A stretch of DNA of 64,000 nt from Embiotoca jacksoni (lineage: Eukaryota > Chordata > Actinopteri > Embiotocidae). Made by a program: the position numbers and the translations under genes. The DNA is taken from the NCBI GenBank assembly GCA_022577435.1, contig JAKOON010000007.1:5600926-5664925 (forward strand), in the 5' to 3' direction. Under the pieces are notes generated by a model that saw nothing but the letters and a program-made list of their open reading frames with translations, was not told the DNA's origin and made no database searches. Numbering within the stretch: position 1 is the stretch's first letter; each line of letters begins with the position of its first letter. Below, piece by piece: positions 25,641 to 38,455 of this stretch.

Positions 25641-28600
25641 AATTCCTCCTCGAGCTGAGGGTGAGCGGCTTGTCCTGATTTTTTTGTGGACAGAGTTGCT
25701 TGAAGAACCAGCAGGTGCTATGAACATCACTCTTCAGGCTGGGCGAACGTAGGCCCTTCATTGCAAGGCCCCCCAAGGCAAAGGAAGAGCGTAGAAATCA
25801 GAACCTGGGGGAGGGCGCTCAAAGCAGTGCCTGCAAAACAGAGAAATAACAGACAAAGTGCAATCAGCTTGTGTTGTTTGGTTTTCCTAAAAATCATTCA
25901 GTCATGCAGACAGGCCTTCGGCTTAATCAGTTTTTTCACACTGTAATACGTTCCCAACATTTCAACTGTGTCTAAACTATATAACAGTATTTGTAAAAAC
26001 TAGATTATATTCAGTCATTTGTTTCTATAGCTTAAATCACTGAACAAGGTAAAGGACAGCACAAGTTATCTTTTGTTGTTTTTAATTATATTTTTAGTTT
26101 TCTCTTTCCATTGATAAAAACACATTGAAACCTCCCATGTTTTACCTAACACGATTGCAGATTGTCATTCATAAATATTCAATGCCAAACACATAAAATA
26201 TAGATAAGCAAACAGAATTGATTTCTTATGTGTAGGCATATTTTAAGTTCAGTTAAAAGTAGTTTTGCGGGAGTTTGGCTGAAAAAGATACAAAAACTAA
26301 AGACAGGCTCAATAATTTAGTCACCCAGCCTCATCCAAAACATAAAGGATCATCTTGTGGTTTAGGTCAGGTCCTGTGGACCTAATCATTAATTATTTTT
26401 TTTTGCCAAAAAAGAAGCATATGTACTTTGCTTGGTTTTACTTGGGACCTTAATGTGGTGACTTTGTTCTCTACTGTACTGAATATTCACTCAGATTAAA
26501 GTACTCACATAGTGGTATTTGTGGGCTGGTTTGGCAATAGCTATTTCAAACTTTCATGTTGCAAAACTGTAGTGCACAAAGCCTTGTCTGTTTTGCTTTC
26601 CTCATCGCTATCATTGGACCTGAACCCAAAGTATTCACAAACATGGAGTCCTGTATCCCCACCGGTGCTCACTTTATTTCTCGGCTCGATTGCTTCCCTA
26701 CTCTGCCAATTGGGGGAACTGTTGTGCACGACAATATTTCACATTAACAGAGAGAAGAGAGATAGAAAGTGTATGTTTTTGACAGTTTTGGAGATCATCG
26801 TCTGTATCCCTTAATGCCATGATCCTCCCCAAGCCTTATGCAGACATTTCAATTTCCTTTCCATTAAGTGTGTCCCTCAGGGAGTTTCTACTGGCCTATG
26901 TTATGGCCTATGTCATCCTGTACTTGATCAACCAGGAGAAAAGGCTGTCCCAGACATGTTCCAACCAGATTTTGCGGCCTTTGATGGGAAAGAGCTGTAG
27001 GGAGTCAGAAAAACAATTGTGTATCTCACTGTGGAACACAAATACAACTTTATACCACGCTCGGGGGACTAGATCACTCCTCATCGGTGAGGAAATCTTT
27101 TATCTTCCCACGTCTTTTATCTTCTCCTGTTCTGTGATAATATCAGAAGAGTCAGACAACAAGGCTCATTCATTGATAGGAGCCTGTTCTTGTTACAAGA
27201 TGGCATTTTTCTGTGGCCATGTAAGGCCTGGAGAGCTGATGTATGGTATATCTAATCTCAAATGAATGGTATTGTTGTTTGTTGTTGTCCTTTGGGCTTT
27301 GGGGTCCATGGTATGATCTCAGAGCAGCAGCCCTCTTGAAGTCACACTACATCACACAAGAGTGTATGGGAAGAGACGCAGACCTGATACACATTGTTTT
27401 GAGGGGAAACTCTTTAAAAGACTCATTCACTGAGCTTTCTCACACTCAGGGCCACTGGGGCTTTCCACAAATTGCCTCCGGCTTTAAATCTGTAATATCC
27501 TGTCGTCTTTTAGACTGTCACTGGCATGGCTTAGATCCAAGAGTTGTAATAGCATGGTTTGATCTGAGTCCTCTCAGATGCTCAAAGAGGATGACCCCGG
27601 TCGCCATCTTTCTTCTCAAGAGTTGCTCACATCTGGAATGTGTAATGGTGAAAAATCCAACTTTGCCTGCGGTGTCATAGAGAATAAATGATGAGCTGTT
27701 TTTGACACTGTAATGAGGTGATGTTGCTAAGTAGCATAGCGCTGGAGGATGGACAGTGTCAAGGCAATCATTGTTCCTCATCTTTATTTAAACAGTGTAG
27801 TAATGAAGTTATGCTAAATAATGACATATCCACATAGTCTGTGTGTGAGTCCCAGTCCTCAGCTGGATGTATCCATTGAACTCTAGCTTTGATCAAACAA
27901 ACTGCTACTCCAGCTGTTTCCAGAGGTGGTTTTCCCATCATCAGCACACAGTGAAGACGAAAGCGGGCCTCATGAGTAAAACAGCGCTTCAAGCTGAAGT
28001 TTCAGAAGAGCGGCTTGTTGGACGGATAACAGATCTTGAAAAGGTTCAATATCTTAATATCTTCCAAAGAAGTTCAGACTTTTTTTGGGTCCTTCAGTCA
28101 GGGAAGGTTGGTAGCACTATAACTAAAATGCTGCTAGTAGACAGTCTTATTCCCACTGTGGTCATGTTGGGGTAAACTGGCAAACTATGTGGCGAGAAAC
28201 CCATGAATGAGGTGAACTATGAACTTAGCAAGAATGAGGGGAACCAGAGAGGGAAGCGAACAAAAACAGGGAAATCTTCAGCGTGTTGTGGTTTAAGTGG
28301 TGTTTGCGAGGACAGCATTGTGACTCACTGAGCCGTTCACTTTTACAGAGCTTCACAACTTCCTGAAGCTCCCCTTATTATGTGGCCAGCATTCTGGCAC
28401 TGAACATAAGCTCTGACCACTCAACTCACAGAGAGGATTGTCACATTTTTTGGCAGCCTGAGGGAAGTGGTAAGACCCACGTTGTCCTTCAAGTGCAGAC
28501 TACCCTGGCTTGATCCTTCCTCATTGTTTTCACCTTTGATCTGAGCCTCCAGAAGCTCATATTGAAAGCAGGAGTGAGCTCCAAAGAGTTTTAACCCAGT

Positions 28601-29854
28601 CCATAAAAATACAATAAACAATAATCATCCATAATTCGCCATAGATTGTAAAACTCTTGTTGCTTTAGAGAATGGAGTCTCCAAACTTCAAAAGCTTTGA
28701 TCGCTTTTCCTAGAAACTGATTAACCATGCCTTCACACTTTCTGACTGCAGCCTCCTCTCACTATAGATTTAATTTATGGTGGACCTCTGCAGGTCAGTG
28801 TTGTATGGTCGGCACCTCCTGTAGGGATATTGTGTCTTGTTGAGTTTCCCTGTCTCGGCACAGCGTCTGGGAGAGACATGGATATACCGCTATTGGCCTC
28901 CATTCACAGTGGCATGCTGACATTAGCGAGTTTAAATCTGTATATTCTGTACATTTGATCATGTTGTTCAATTGGCTGAAGTATAGTTTTGTTTCTCAAT
29001 GAAGTTTGAACTGGGTTTATTGAAATACAGAGAATTTGTTCATGTTTAGAATTAAAAAAAAAATCTAACTGTGAAAAGGTGATAAGTAAAATATTATCTC
29101 TCATTTTGGATGAAAAAGTTTCACACCAAGTCTTATTTTACTTGACAGCTGGTTAAATATTCCCTCGAAAGAAAGTTGGTGCTGCTACGAAACCGAACTC
29201 TACAGCGTATTATCTTTGGAAAAAAGGTTTTAATTGACTTAATGAGATGGAGACTAAAGATTTATTCCAGCTGAATGGACTCAAAGATGAGGTTTCTAAG
29301 TATAACTGTTTATAGTATGAGGAAATAAATGACTTAAGACTTAAAAACAACCTTTGTTGTACTAGGAAGGCCTGAAAGCTGTTTGGCTAAAGCCAATAAC
29401 CTGCTATGACATGCACTTTTTTTTACCATGCCAACAAAAACATCCTTGAGTTGGAGTTCGGTTTGGCTGCAATGGTGACTAACAGAGTTTCCACTGCTCC
29501 TACAAGAGTTTAACTTTCCCATTTGTCATCGAAAACATCCGAACTGATTCTGCCAACAAAGTATTTCAGGACTCAACATCAATGTCCTCTTAGAAATTCC
29601 TCTATTGAGTTGTGTTTCCCCACTAGTCAGCAGTTGTAATTTAATATATCAGGAAGAGCTTTTGCTCAAATTCTCTTGAGAAATGACTTGACAGAAAATT
29701 TGTCCAACGGGCTAACACAGCAAAGATAGGCATGGTAGAGTAGAAACCTTTTACTGCATGACACAGACCGTTTTACTGCAGGTTTGTTGGTTCTATTGTC
29801 AACAAACCCTAACGAACGTCTATTCACCCCTGACTGCTAGAAACTAACCTTGCT

Positions 29855-30021
29855 CTAGAACGGCATGGGCCCCTTGTGGGAAAGACGGGGCCGTGGGCGT
29901 CTTCTCTTCCAGCCGGCTGGTCTGTGGGTCTGACCGCCCCTCGCAGGGTTCTGCTGGACCATCTTTCTCACTGTAGCCGCCTCTTCCAGCTCTCTGCCAT
30001 GCTCTGTGGAGGCCATGGGAC
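29855..30021 (-). CDS. apln: apelin preproprotein, coding exon 2 (propeptide and mature apelin)
   Basis: This exon supplies residues 23-77 of apelin. It starts directly after a polypyrimidine tract and CCTCCAG acceptor (AG at 30023-30022) and runs to a TAG stop at 29857-29855. The propeptide opens with GPMASTEH (residues 23-30), then an acidic/hydrophilic spacer (RELEEAATVRK). The C-terminus KRRRPRPRLSHKGPMPF (61-77) corresponds to apelin-17. The last 13 residues, PRPRLSHKGPMPF, correspond to apelin-13, with the invariant RPRL and KGPMPF blocks needed for receptor binding. The basic run KRRR at 61-64 is a likely proprotein-convertase region. Human apelin-13 starts with Gln; here position 65 is Pro. 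Six bases after the stop, AAG|GTTAGT (GT at 29848-29847) is a plausible donor to a non-coding third exon, matching the three-exon mammalian gene. No frameshift or internal stop is present. Confidence 0.97.
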
Positions 30022-32850
30022 CTGGAGGACACACACAGAGAAGAGACCAATTAAGACACCCAAAAAGTGGTTTCTCCCAAAGATGGTGTTTCACAGCCTT
30101 CTTCTCACCGAGGCTATCACATTTTGATTACGAGCCTAAGTCCATCAGTGCTCAAGGCAAATATGTAGCAAGATCCAAGGCAGGGTCAGTGGTAATGGAT
30201 GAGGAAACAAGAGACATGTATAGATACAGTAAGTGTGTGCTAGAGTGTGTGGGCCTCTCTAAGCCCACCCAGCATTGTTGTTCATTAAGTCAAGTGTGGT
30301 CTAACGCACGGCAGATACACGTAGCCCGGGCAGAAGCGAGAAATCCAAGCCCTCATGCCTCATGTCTCCGTCACTCTCCCTCGAGATTACAAACACCAAC
30401 AGCACCAAACCTGGTGGAGGTGCAACTCATCACAGTGTTTGATCCCAGTTTAGGGATGAGTTTAATAGCAGTGTGTCTCAGAGAATGTGTGAATGTCTTT
30501 GGTGTGTGTGGGAATGTGTGTGTTTGAGAGTGATCCCAGATGTTTTCAGTCACTTCTCAATAAGTGTGGCCTGATCCCCTTAAGCCCCACTTTTCCAAAC
30601 GGTTCGGTCCACCCCAAGTGTCTCCATGACCTTTTAACCTATCACAATCCAACAGGCCTCCTCTTGGAGATCCAGATATATATATATATTTTTTTTTAAA
30701 TCTTTTGCAGCATATCTTATTTAACAAGGGTGATTTGTCAGACTACACTCAGTTCTTTAGTCCAGTACATTGTGAAGAAAAGCAGAAAAGGTTGGTTCTG
30801 GTATATCAAATTGGTTAAATATTACAGCGACCTCATTGTAGGTTTTAGATATAGAATGACGCATTTTTTAGTTTAATCAACTTTTTAATGTATGATAAAC
30901 ATCATTACTCATACAAATACTAAGTTACTGAAATGGAGCTGTGTACATGTGGTTAGAGGGCTACTCCAGGGATTGAGCTGACTTCTGTAAAGTTTTTTTT
31001 AACTAGATGCTAGCGAACCAATTCGGTCAGTGCCATAAAAGTACTGAAGTTCAGTGTCCAGATTAAAAGACAAATTTAAAGAATAAAGAATAAAAGCAGC
31101 AAAGATAAAGATATTGAGACTTCTAGTCTATTGTATGGGCAGACTCCAAAAACACTCCAAAATAACTATCTCTTTTAAACTCCACACCTTCAGTTTATAT
31201 TGTTGACTCAAATGTCATCTCCAGCCCAAGCCAACATCACCATGAAGACATCATCAGAGTTAATTTTTTTTTAAACGGTAGAAAGACTTCACTTAAACCG
31301 AAATCATCAACTTTAACAGCACACTTTTCTTTACTAAATGACTATGTTCAATAATCCCCTCTGTGTGGAAAAGATTCCATCAAAGCTCATGTACCAGTTC
31401 TTCTTTCCTTGGGTATCTCCCATCAAATAGCTGATTGATTATTCACATGAGGTCGTGACATTCGCATCTCTTCTCCTCAGAGAGACTGGCACCATTTTTT
31501 TTTTTGAATTCCCCAAGGAATAACCTTCCTTGGCTTCACAAGAGCTCGGGTGAGGACACAGCTTAAGATAAGTCATCCAGTTGACTGCAGAGGCTTGTAA
31601 AAGCAGAAAGTATACTGAGGACAGCAGTTGAGCGGCTTAGAAAAGCCATGATGATGCTAGGTCCCCTGCTTTATTTCACCACTTGGTGTATTCAGTTGTG
31701 GCGGAGTCGTGATATTAAACGCTGTTATATGAACAAGGAACAGCTGTGACCCGAAGGATGTTTCCCTGACCGAAACTTTAGAGACTCCGTCTTGAAAACC
31801 CGTTTACTACATTCAAAACGCTCAAGTTTCTCTCATAGCTAAGATCAATTTGTTTAACTAGAGGGCAGCTTTCTTCAACAGCAGAATTCAAAACACCTTC
31901 AGAAGAAAGGCAGTGTCTCGGGGCGGCCTTTATTAATTAATGACCTTCAGCTGTGGCTTTATAAAATAATTTGTAAAAGAACAACTTCTATTGAAAAAGA
32001 GAAGGGCTTTGAGCTTTCAGGTTTAAATTATGGTGAACTGTGTGACTGAGCCAGAAAGCTTTCAAAGTATATCCCTGAAACGCCAGACGTCTCAAGTTCC
32101 ATTTCCACGCTAATCTTCTTCCGCAAGCACATTACACAGTGTATTTGTGGGCTAACAGTGGGCTAATTCATTTGCAGCAGGAAAATTCTTGGCTGCATAT
32201 TTCCGCATCTAAAGCACATCTTTGCCCCTGGGGACACTAATCTGCACATTATCCTTTTGTTATTCTTCCAGATACACAGTGAAAGAGGGATGTTGACACA
32301 TTCTGAAGGCATTCAGCTCATTTCTTTCAAATCCAGGGGCTTGAATGTTAATACTCTCTGCGTTTGAGTAGATTTTGAGGTGAACAGAAGTATTACAGGG
32401 CGGTCCTGGTTCTCCATTTTCACTCCTGAAACACCATCAGCATGTAGAGGCAGAACACACAAAAACAAACTGATGTAGGCTTCACAATTTCAGGTGTGAG
32501 CACGCTTGGCTTTAACTACAACGCATAACATTTCTTCTGAGAGCGTCTGCAGGTAGAAATTGTTTTAGCCAATTCAAATGGACACAGGTGAAGGTCGGGT
32601 AAAAAGTCTGACATAACCGAGAAGTACGAGACACAATGACATAAAGAATCTCCACAAAGACATGCACTCAGTTGTACATACTGTAGGGAAAAAAAGTGAT
32701 TGTGGAAGAAGTTAAAATCCTTTCTACACAGCTGTCGGACAGCTTAATGAAGTGAGCACGATTGTCAGTACTTAAAAGTTAAACAAAAATTGTTGGATCC
32801 AGAGCCCCAATCTCAATTTTGGAAAGGTGTGGTAGAGTAAACTGTGAAGG

Positions 32851-32884
32851 TAAAAAGTGCTATGTAAGTGCAGTCCATTTACCA
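32851..32884 (+). mobile_element. Fragment of a common fish transposon tail
   Basis: TAAAAAGTGCTATGTAAGTG-CAGTCCATTTACC closely resembles AAAGCGCTATATAAGTGCAG-TCCATTTACC, a terminal segment found in many teleost interspersed repeats. Only the tail is recognisable. Confidence 0.55.
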
Positions 32885-35160
32885 ATAAACACAGTGCTAC
32901 ACAACACCCAAGTGCAGCTGATATATGAGTGATGGACTACTTTACCAAACGCACGCCTATAGTTGCACTCACTGTGCACACATATGCACACTGCAGTGCA
33001 AGATGGAAAAGTAATTGTACCTCGGCTCACACAATTCATCTGCCGTTCCTCTCAGGATGGCTCAGCCTGTCATAACCCAGGTCCATAATGAGACAATTTA
33101 GATGTCTCCTGCCATTGCGATCTGTCAGCCACTGCTCGACACTGGGGTTTGAAACGAGAACATCTCGTGATTCGTCTGACAAATCTCGACCTATCCAATC
33201 TGGCTACAGGATAGAAAAGTGTAATGAAAGCTGCTAAAAATAAGCCCGGGCACCCGTGATAACAGTGGCAGTATAGATTAACTCTTGCAGCCTGGAGGGA
33301 AAGCATCTCAATGTGACAGATACAACACACATCAACAGCTAGCTTTGTGTCTCTACCTATAGATTGAATCTGTTGCTCCCGGATAAGATCTTTTTTTGTT
33401 TCCATGGCAGGTTTATCATTGGATAATGCACATTTCATCTCCATAAACAAAGATATCTCACCTATCTTATTGCTCTGAAATTGGATCCAGTCTCTGTAGT
33501 ACTACATTTGATCTTTTCCCATGAGAGATTCCCATGTTTATGTTCAGCTGGTAAAACAGTAAAATGGCAGGATAATATATGTCTCACAATAATACATCTT
33601 ATCTCTACTTCTGATGACCTGGGAGCCCCAGTTTTGCCCTTTTCCCCCCCACCAAATCTCAACACTTCTTCCCTCACATGGTAATTCCCTAATTAAAGTT
33701 TCATAAAGGTGGAATTTCAGGAATGGCTTGTTATTGTTGCTGCTACTTGCGTCGCTGCCGACTCCTTTAAAAGGTGAAGAGTGGCAGAAGTGGTCAGGCA
33801 GAGAAGAGAGTGGTTGACAGTGTCACAAACTGGCCAGTTTCCAGACTAATGATAAATAGCTGCATTGCCGCTCCCCGTTTCCCCGCCCTAGTTTCCCCAC
33901 CTCCTAAGGTGATGTCTGTTATGTCATCTTTTTCAAATGGTCGGCTCTCTGTCTTATTATGGCCCAGCAGAAAGTGGGATACTGACAGTTTATCCCTGTT
34001 GATTCTGCAACAGTCCATCAGGGGAGCCTAGAGAGTTATACATCTTCCAGCACTTGTCCATCCAGTCAGAAGAGGGAAGAGAAATGGCTGTCCTCTGGTT
34101 TAGTGCCAAGTTCATCAGCTGCCCTCATGGCTGGCGAGAGCAAACAATATATCACAGAGCTGTGTCAGTGCAGGAACACACCATGGCAAATGGGCCAGAG
34201 CTGCTTATTAATAGTTGTAAAGCTGATTTGTGTGTATCGACTGCCAAAACGACCACATAACAAATGTCTGCTCTTGTAAATGCAGCCACAGCATAATGGT
34301 TTTTATGCCACTAGGACACAAGAGATTAAACTATACCAGCCTGCGAGTCTAAGTACAGCAACAAGTACACAAGGGACTGTGTTCATTAGAAACTGTTGCA
34401 TCAAATGTAAACATGCACAGTGAACAATGGCTGTCAAAATTGAATCCTAGCTGTGTTTAATTTTCTTTGTCACCACAAATTGATTTGTTGGCCTCTTGAA
34501 TCTTATCTGTTTGTTTACTTGTCTTGCTCATCACTCACAGTCACACTGATTATGATTCAATTGGGTGCAATCTCATCGATGCGTTTTCACGGTTGGCTGA
34601 GCTTTTCAAATTTAATCTCTCCTTTGTGTTTTTTTTTTTTTTTTGACTGTCCCCTGTCCCTACATCACTTATCAGACACCTCTGCGTCTTGCCTGCTGCA
34701 GTTTGTACAGATGTGTCCTGAGGTTTAAACAAGGAGCTGGGAGGATGGGAATAGCTGGGTACTGAAATGAGGGGCGGTGTTAGCTCCATCCGTCGTAACG
34801 CATCAAAAGATCTGGATAAGTCGATTCTTGAGCCATGTTTGCAGCAATGGGGACGTCAGTTGGTCCACCTCCGTGGGCCAGACTGAAATATGTCAACAAC
34901 TAATGGATGTATTACCATGAACTGTTATGCAGACATTCATGGTTCTCAGTGGATGAATCCTAATCACTGGAGATCCCACGACTTTTGTTCAACATTTTTT
35001 TTTTTTTTTGTAAACAAAAAAAAATCGCAACATCACCAAAAAAGATTTACTTTAATAAATGCATTCATGCCCCTTTCGAGATTAATCTTAATAATTGTGG
35101 TGATTCATGAACTCCCCATGTAGCACCATTATCAGCGACAATCCTGTCAATGTGTATGTT

Positions 35161-35365
35161 GCTAATTAGCCAATGTTAGAATGCTGACAGGGTGAAGTAA
35201 GATAATGAACATGGTAAACATTATACATGCTGAATATCAGCATGTTAGCATTATCATTGTGAGCATGTCAGAATGCTGACATTAGCATTTTACAAGCACC
35301 GCTGAGTCAAAGTACAGCTTTACCGAACTGTTAACACAGCTGGAGACTCTTAGTCTTGCGTCTAG
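35161..35365 (+). repeat. Percomorph interspersed repeat, decayed copy
   Basis: The stretch contains the ordered landmarks ATCAGCATGTTAGCATTATC, ATTGTGAGCATGTCAGAATG, CTGACATTAGCATTT, AAGCACCGCTGAGTCAAAGT-ACAGC and GGAGACTCTTAGTCTTG. These match from memory a common percomorph repeat with TTAGCATGCTGATGTTAGCA... CACCGCTGTGCCTAAGTACA... GTAGACTCTTAGTCTTG. It is non-coding and lies in apln intron 1. Confidence 0.65.
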
Positions 35366-38300
35366 TTTCTGTCAGGGCTGAGATTCCCTCACTGTTTGCA
35401 GCATGATTGGATTAAGTGAACGACACAGTTAAAGCTTTTGTCCTCTTTCCACAATGACATGTCATGTGATTTTGCACTTAACATAAATAATAGGAAAAGG
35501 TTCCTTATTTCTTAAAAACACATTTCTATTGCAAAAAGAAATCTAGGACTACAATACGGTATTTGCTACATATACACGGTAACAAGAAACACTTGCAGTA
35601 TTTGTGTCTATATGGGAAGAAGTTGTTGCTTATTATGTGCATGTATAATCCTTATGGGTGACGGAACAATATTTGTGTTAGTGGGAGAGAGGAAGAATAA
35701 ATACCCTGGTGTGTGTAGCCATGGTTATTACCATGACGTTGGATGAGCAGGCCTGCTGTCTCCATCGCGTGCCTTCCTCCTTCATTCACTAAAAGGGAGA
35801 CGAGTAGCTTTAGCTAATGAATCTCTCCATAGCCTGCCATTACCACAGACATACTAACCCACACAGCCAGACAGTGACATGCCATGAACAGAGATGCTCC
35901 TGCTGCATAAGCACATTAGGGGATCAGGGTTATTAAGCCAAGGATGAAATGTGTTAATTGTGGCAGATACAAGCCAAACATTCTTTTAACCTGGAATAAG
36001 CCGCGGCACTGCGACAGCATCGTACAGTGGATTTGCTTGCTGCCTGACAGCCTCCCCACACATTCACGTGGACTGGTGCCTAACTAAGGAGGCCGTCCCT
36101 TGTTGTTCATCTCTCACAATCCAACATCTAGTCTCGGAAATGCTGCTTATTGCGTGCCTACCAGTAAGTCTGGGCCTTGGCAGAAACTGGTACCCATTGC
36201 TTGCCGACTTTCAGACCACGTTACCATGGCAGCCACCATGAAAGGCGCTCAGTTTGGAGCAAAAAGAATGACATTGTCAGCTGAATTTGACCAGGTTCTC
36301 AATTTACAAATCTCACTCTGCACAGAGTCTGAATACATGATCAGCCCCCTGACTGTGTCTGTCATGTTTTTAACCTCCTCTGTGGGCCACCGCACTCGGC
36401 CTCTGAGAGTTCCTCTCGGGGAGGGTTTGTTTTGGTCGTGAGCACTTTCTTTTATTTCTGTCGGGGGCTGTTTGATATGCAGCATTGTTGTTCTGTGATA
36501 ATGCTAGGCTTGTGGCTCAGCTAAAGGCTGGCTTTGTCTATACAAACTACAATGAGGAAACCAAAGTGCATGAAAAGTTGCTCCTATTACTGCAGCTTTT
36601 AGACTTAACCCCTTGTCCACCCTGCTCTGAAAGTTACCCCCAACTCTCACTAAAGGTTCACAGCTAATTAAAAACAAACTGTGCAGCCTTTTGGCTGCTG
36701 GCTTTCTGCAGATGTCCCTTTGAGTAAGTCAGCTGCCTGTGAAGTGTGGTGCTATATATGCTCCTGAATTAGAGAGTGTATGAAATGATGAGGTGTGAGA
36801 CTGCGTACTCTGCTATGATCAGAGCACTGTGAGTTCAAAGGGGCCGGCAGCAGCATTGAGCCAGCTAATGAAGCCACTGACTCCCCTCACCACTTGACTG
36901 CCCGTTGGTTTATTCACAATCCCACTCCAACAGAAGAGGTGAATTTGTGGCTACAAGGTTATTGCAGGTTGGATCCTACTGAACACGAGCAGTCAGAGAA
37001 GCAAACATAAAATATCTCCAAGGGGAGATTTCTCCTCCCAGCTTTCCAGTCGGTGTGCCCAAACGGCAGAGGGCAGGAGCAAGAGAGATGCTGGTGTAGC
37101 TGTTTCCGTTACCGGCAGCGGGGTAAACCTTTCTGCATGGCAGGCACAGTAGGTAGGTAAGGATACCAACCATTGCCCCAGTCTCCAGAGACTGCATGTC
37201 AAGGGCAAAGGGATCCTTCAACCATCCGTTTCCATGGGCACACTAATCAGATGTGAAACACAGCCCCTCCCTCTCCTGAGTCATCACTCCCCCCCATGCT
37301 GTGAACCTGTGTGCCTTCTCCCATTTGAGATGTGGGAAACAGAAAGAGGGAGACTAATATCACTGCACAGGGTTCACTGCAGCTTTTAAAGCCTGAGGAG
37401 ACCATCACCTCTCCCCAAACACTATTAAGGGAAACTAGCACCAACAACAGAGTGTGTTACCTCACGACCACACTGCAGATACGAAACAATAGCTCCCAAG
37501 CTCAACACAATGTATCATCGCCCCCAGTCACTATTTCAGATATTTGCTTTTTATGAGATATGGCAAAAATACATTAAATCATGTCTTTAATAGCCTAATT
37601 AATGTTTAATGCAATAAACTGTGCTCAATTGTTTGATTGCATCAGACAAAATCCTTCAATTATGCAAAACTATGATCTAAATTGACCAGATCAACACAAT
37701 ACCCATACAGTAGCTGATTTATTGCCCAGGATTTGCCTGTAACAAGCTGTTTAGTAGGTAGAACCGCTGCTTTTGTAGCACAAACAATTTTGTATCACTG
37801 GGCTACATTACATATACTAATTGCAGATTTTTTTTTAATTTAAGTAAAAATGTAAATAAATTGAGATACAGCTTTAGTGAATTTCTTTTAAAAGATTGTT
37901 GGCAATTCTTTTTAGTTAGCACACTGGTTTTGCTGTCATAGCACTTCTGTGTATTTGTAATGAAAACCATCTCTGAAAACATAGTTTTAATACAGATATT
38001 CTGAGCATGTGGTGCACAGAAAAAAACCCACCTTCGGGTAAAGGCAACGCAATGAAACTTAATAAGCGATTTTGTCAGACATATTTAGTGATTCAGTAAA
38101 AATCATAAAGATTTTTACTGACAAGTTCAGCTGTAGAGTGCTGCAGGTGAGCTAACGTTCAGTGTTTATTGGTCCTCTGTGTCCACGAGGTTTTCATCGG
38201 CTGTTAGGATAAACGGTTTTCCTGATGTGGATGCATGTTTATGAATTCCATATATTGTTTTGGTCTTCTAGTTTTTATAAACATCTGTTCATGTTCAGAG

Positions 38301-38443
38301 ACTGTGGCAGGGAGCCCTCTCCTCCAAAGTGAATGAGACATAGGGACACAGCAAGGGGCCCAGTCCTGATCCAGGAAACAGTATGTGGGGAGATCCATGC
38401 TATTAGTCAGTGGCAGATCATTGGATTGACCAGCATTTAAGTG

Positions 38444-38455
38444 TACGTGCACGTG
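38444..38455. promoter_or_regulatory. Tandem hypoxia-response-type element in apln intron 1
   Basis: TACGTGCACGTG contains two ACGTG cores spaced 6 bp apart, the second within a palindromic CACGTG E-box. ACGTG is the core bound by HIF-1/HIF-2, and doubled sites are typical of functional hypoxia elements. Human APLN is hypoxia-induced through a HIF site in its first intron, the same gene position. A single CACGTG also occurs in this intron at 36065-36070. Function is inferred. Confidence 0.45.

Larger units (their letters stand above)
24316..29848 (-). other. apln: Candidate apln intron 2
   Basis: If exon 2 is spliced at AAG|GTTAGT (GT at 29848-29847) to the acceptor at 24314, this stretch is intron 2. 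It contains a G-rich quadruplex-type motif (24845-24880), a C-rich tract (25616-25640) and two adjacent long chance frames on the opposite strand (26819-27680). I see no domain-bearing exon and no recognisable repeat family. If apln instead ends in exon 2, this is 3' flanking DNA. Confidence 0.3.

Noticed and set aside
30006..30527. 173-codon plus-strand open frame
   Set aside because: It lies opposite the start of apln exon 2 and the end of intron 1. It has no domain, and the antisense overlap with a real exon explains part of its openness.
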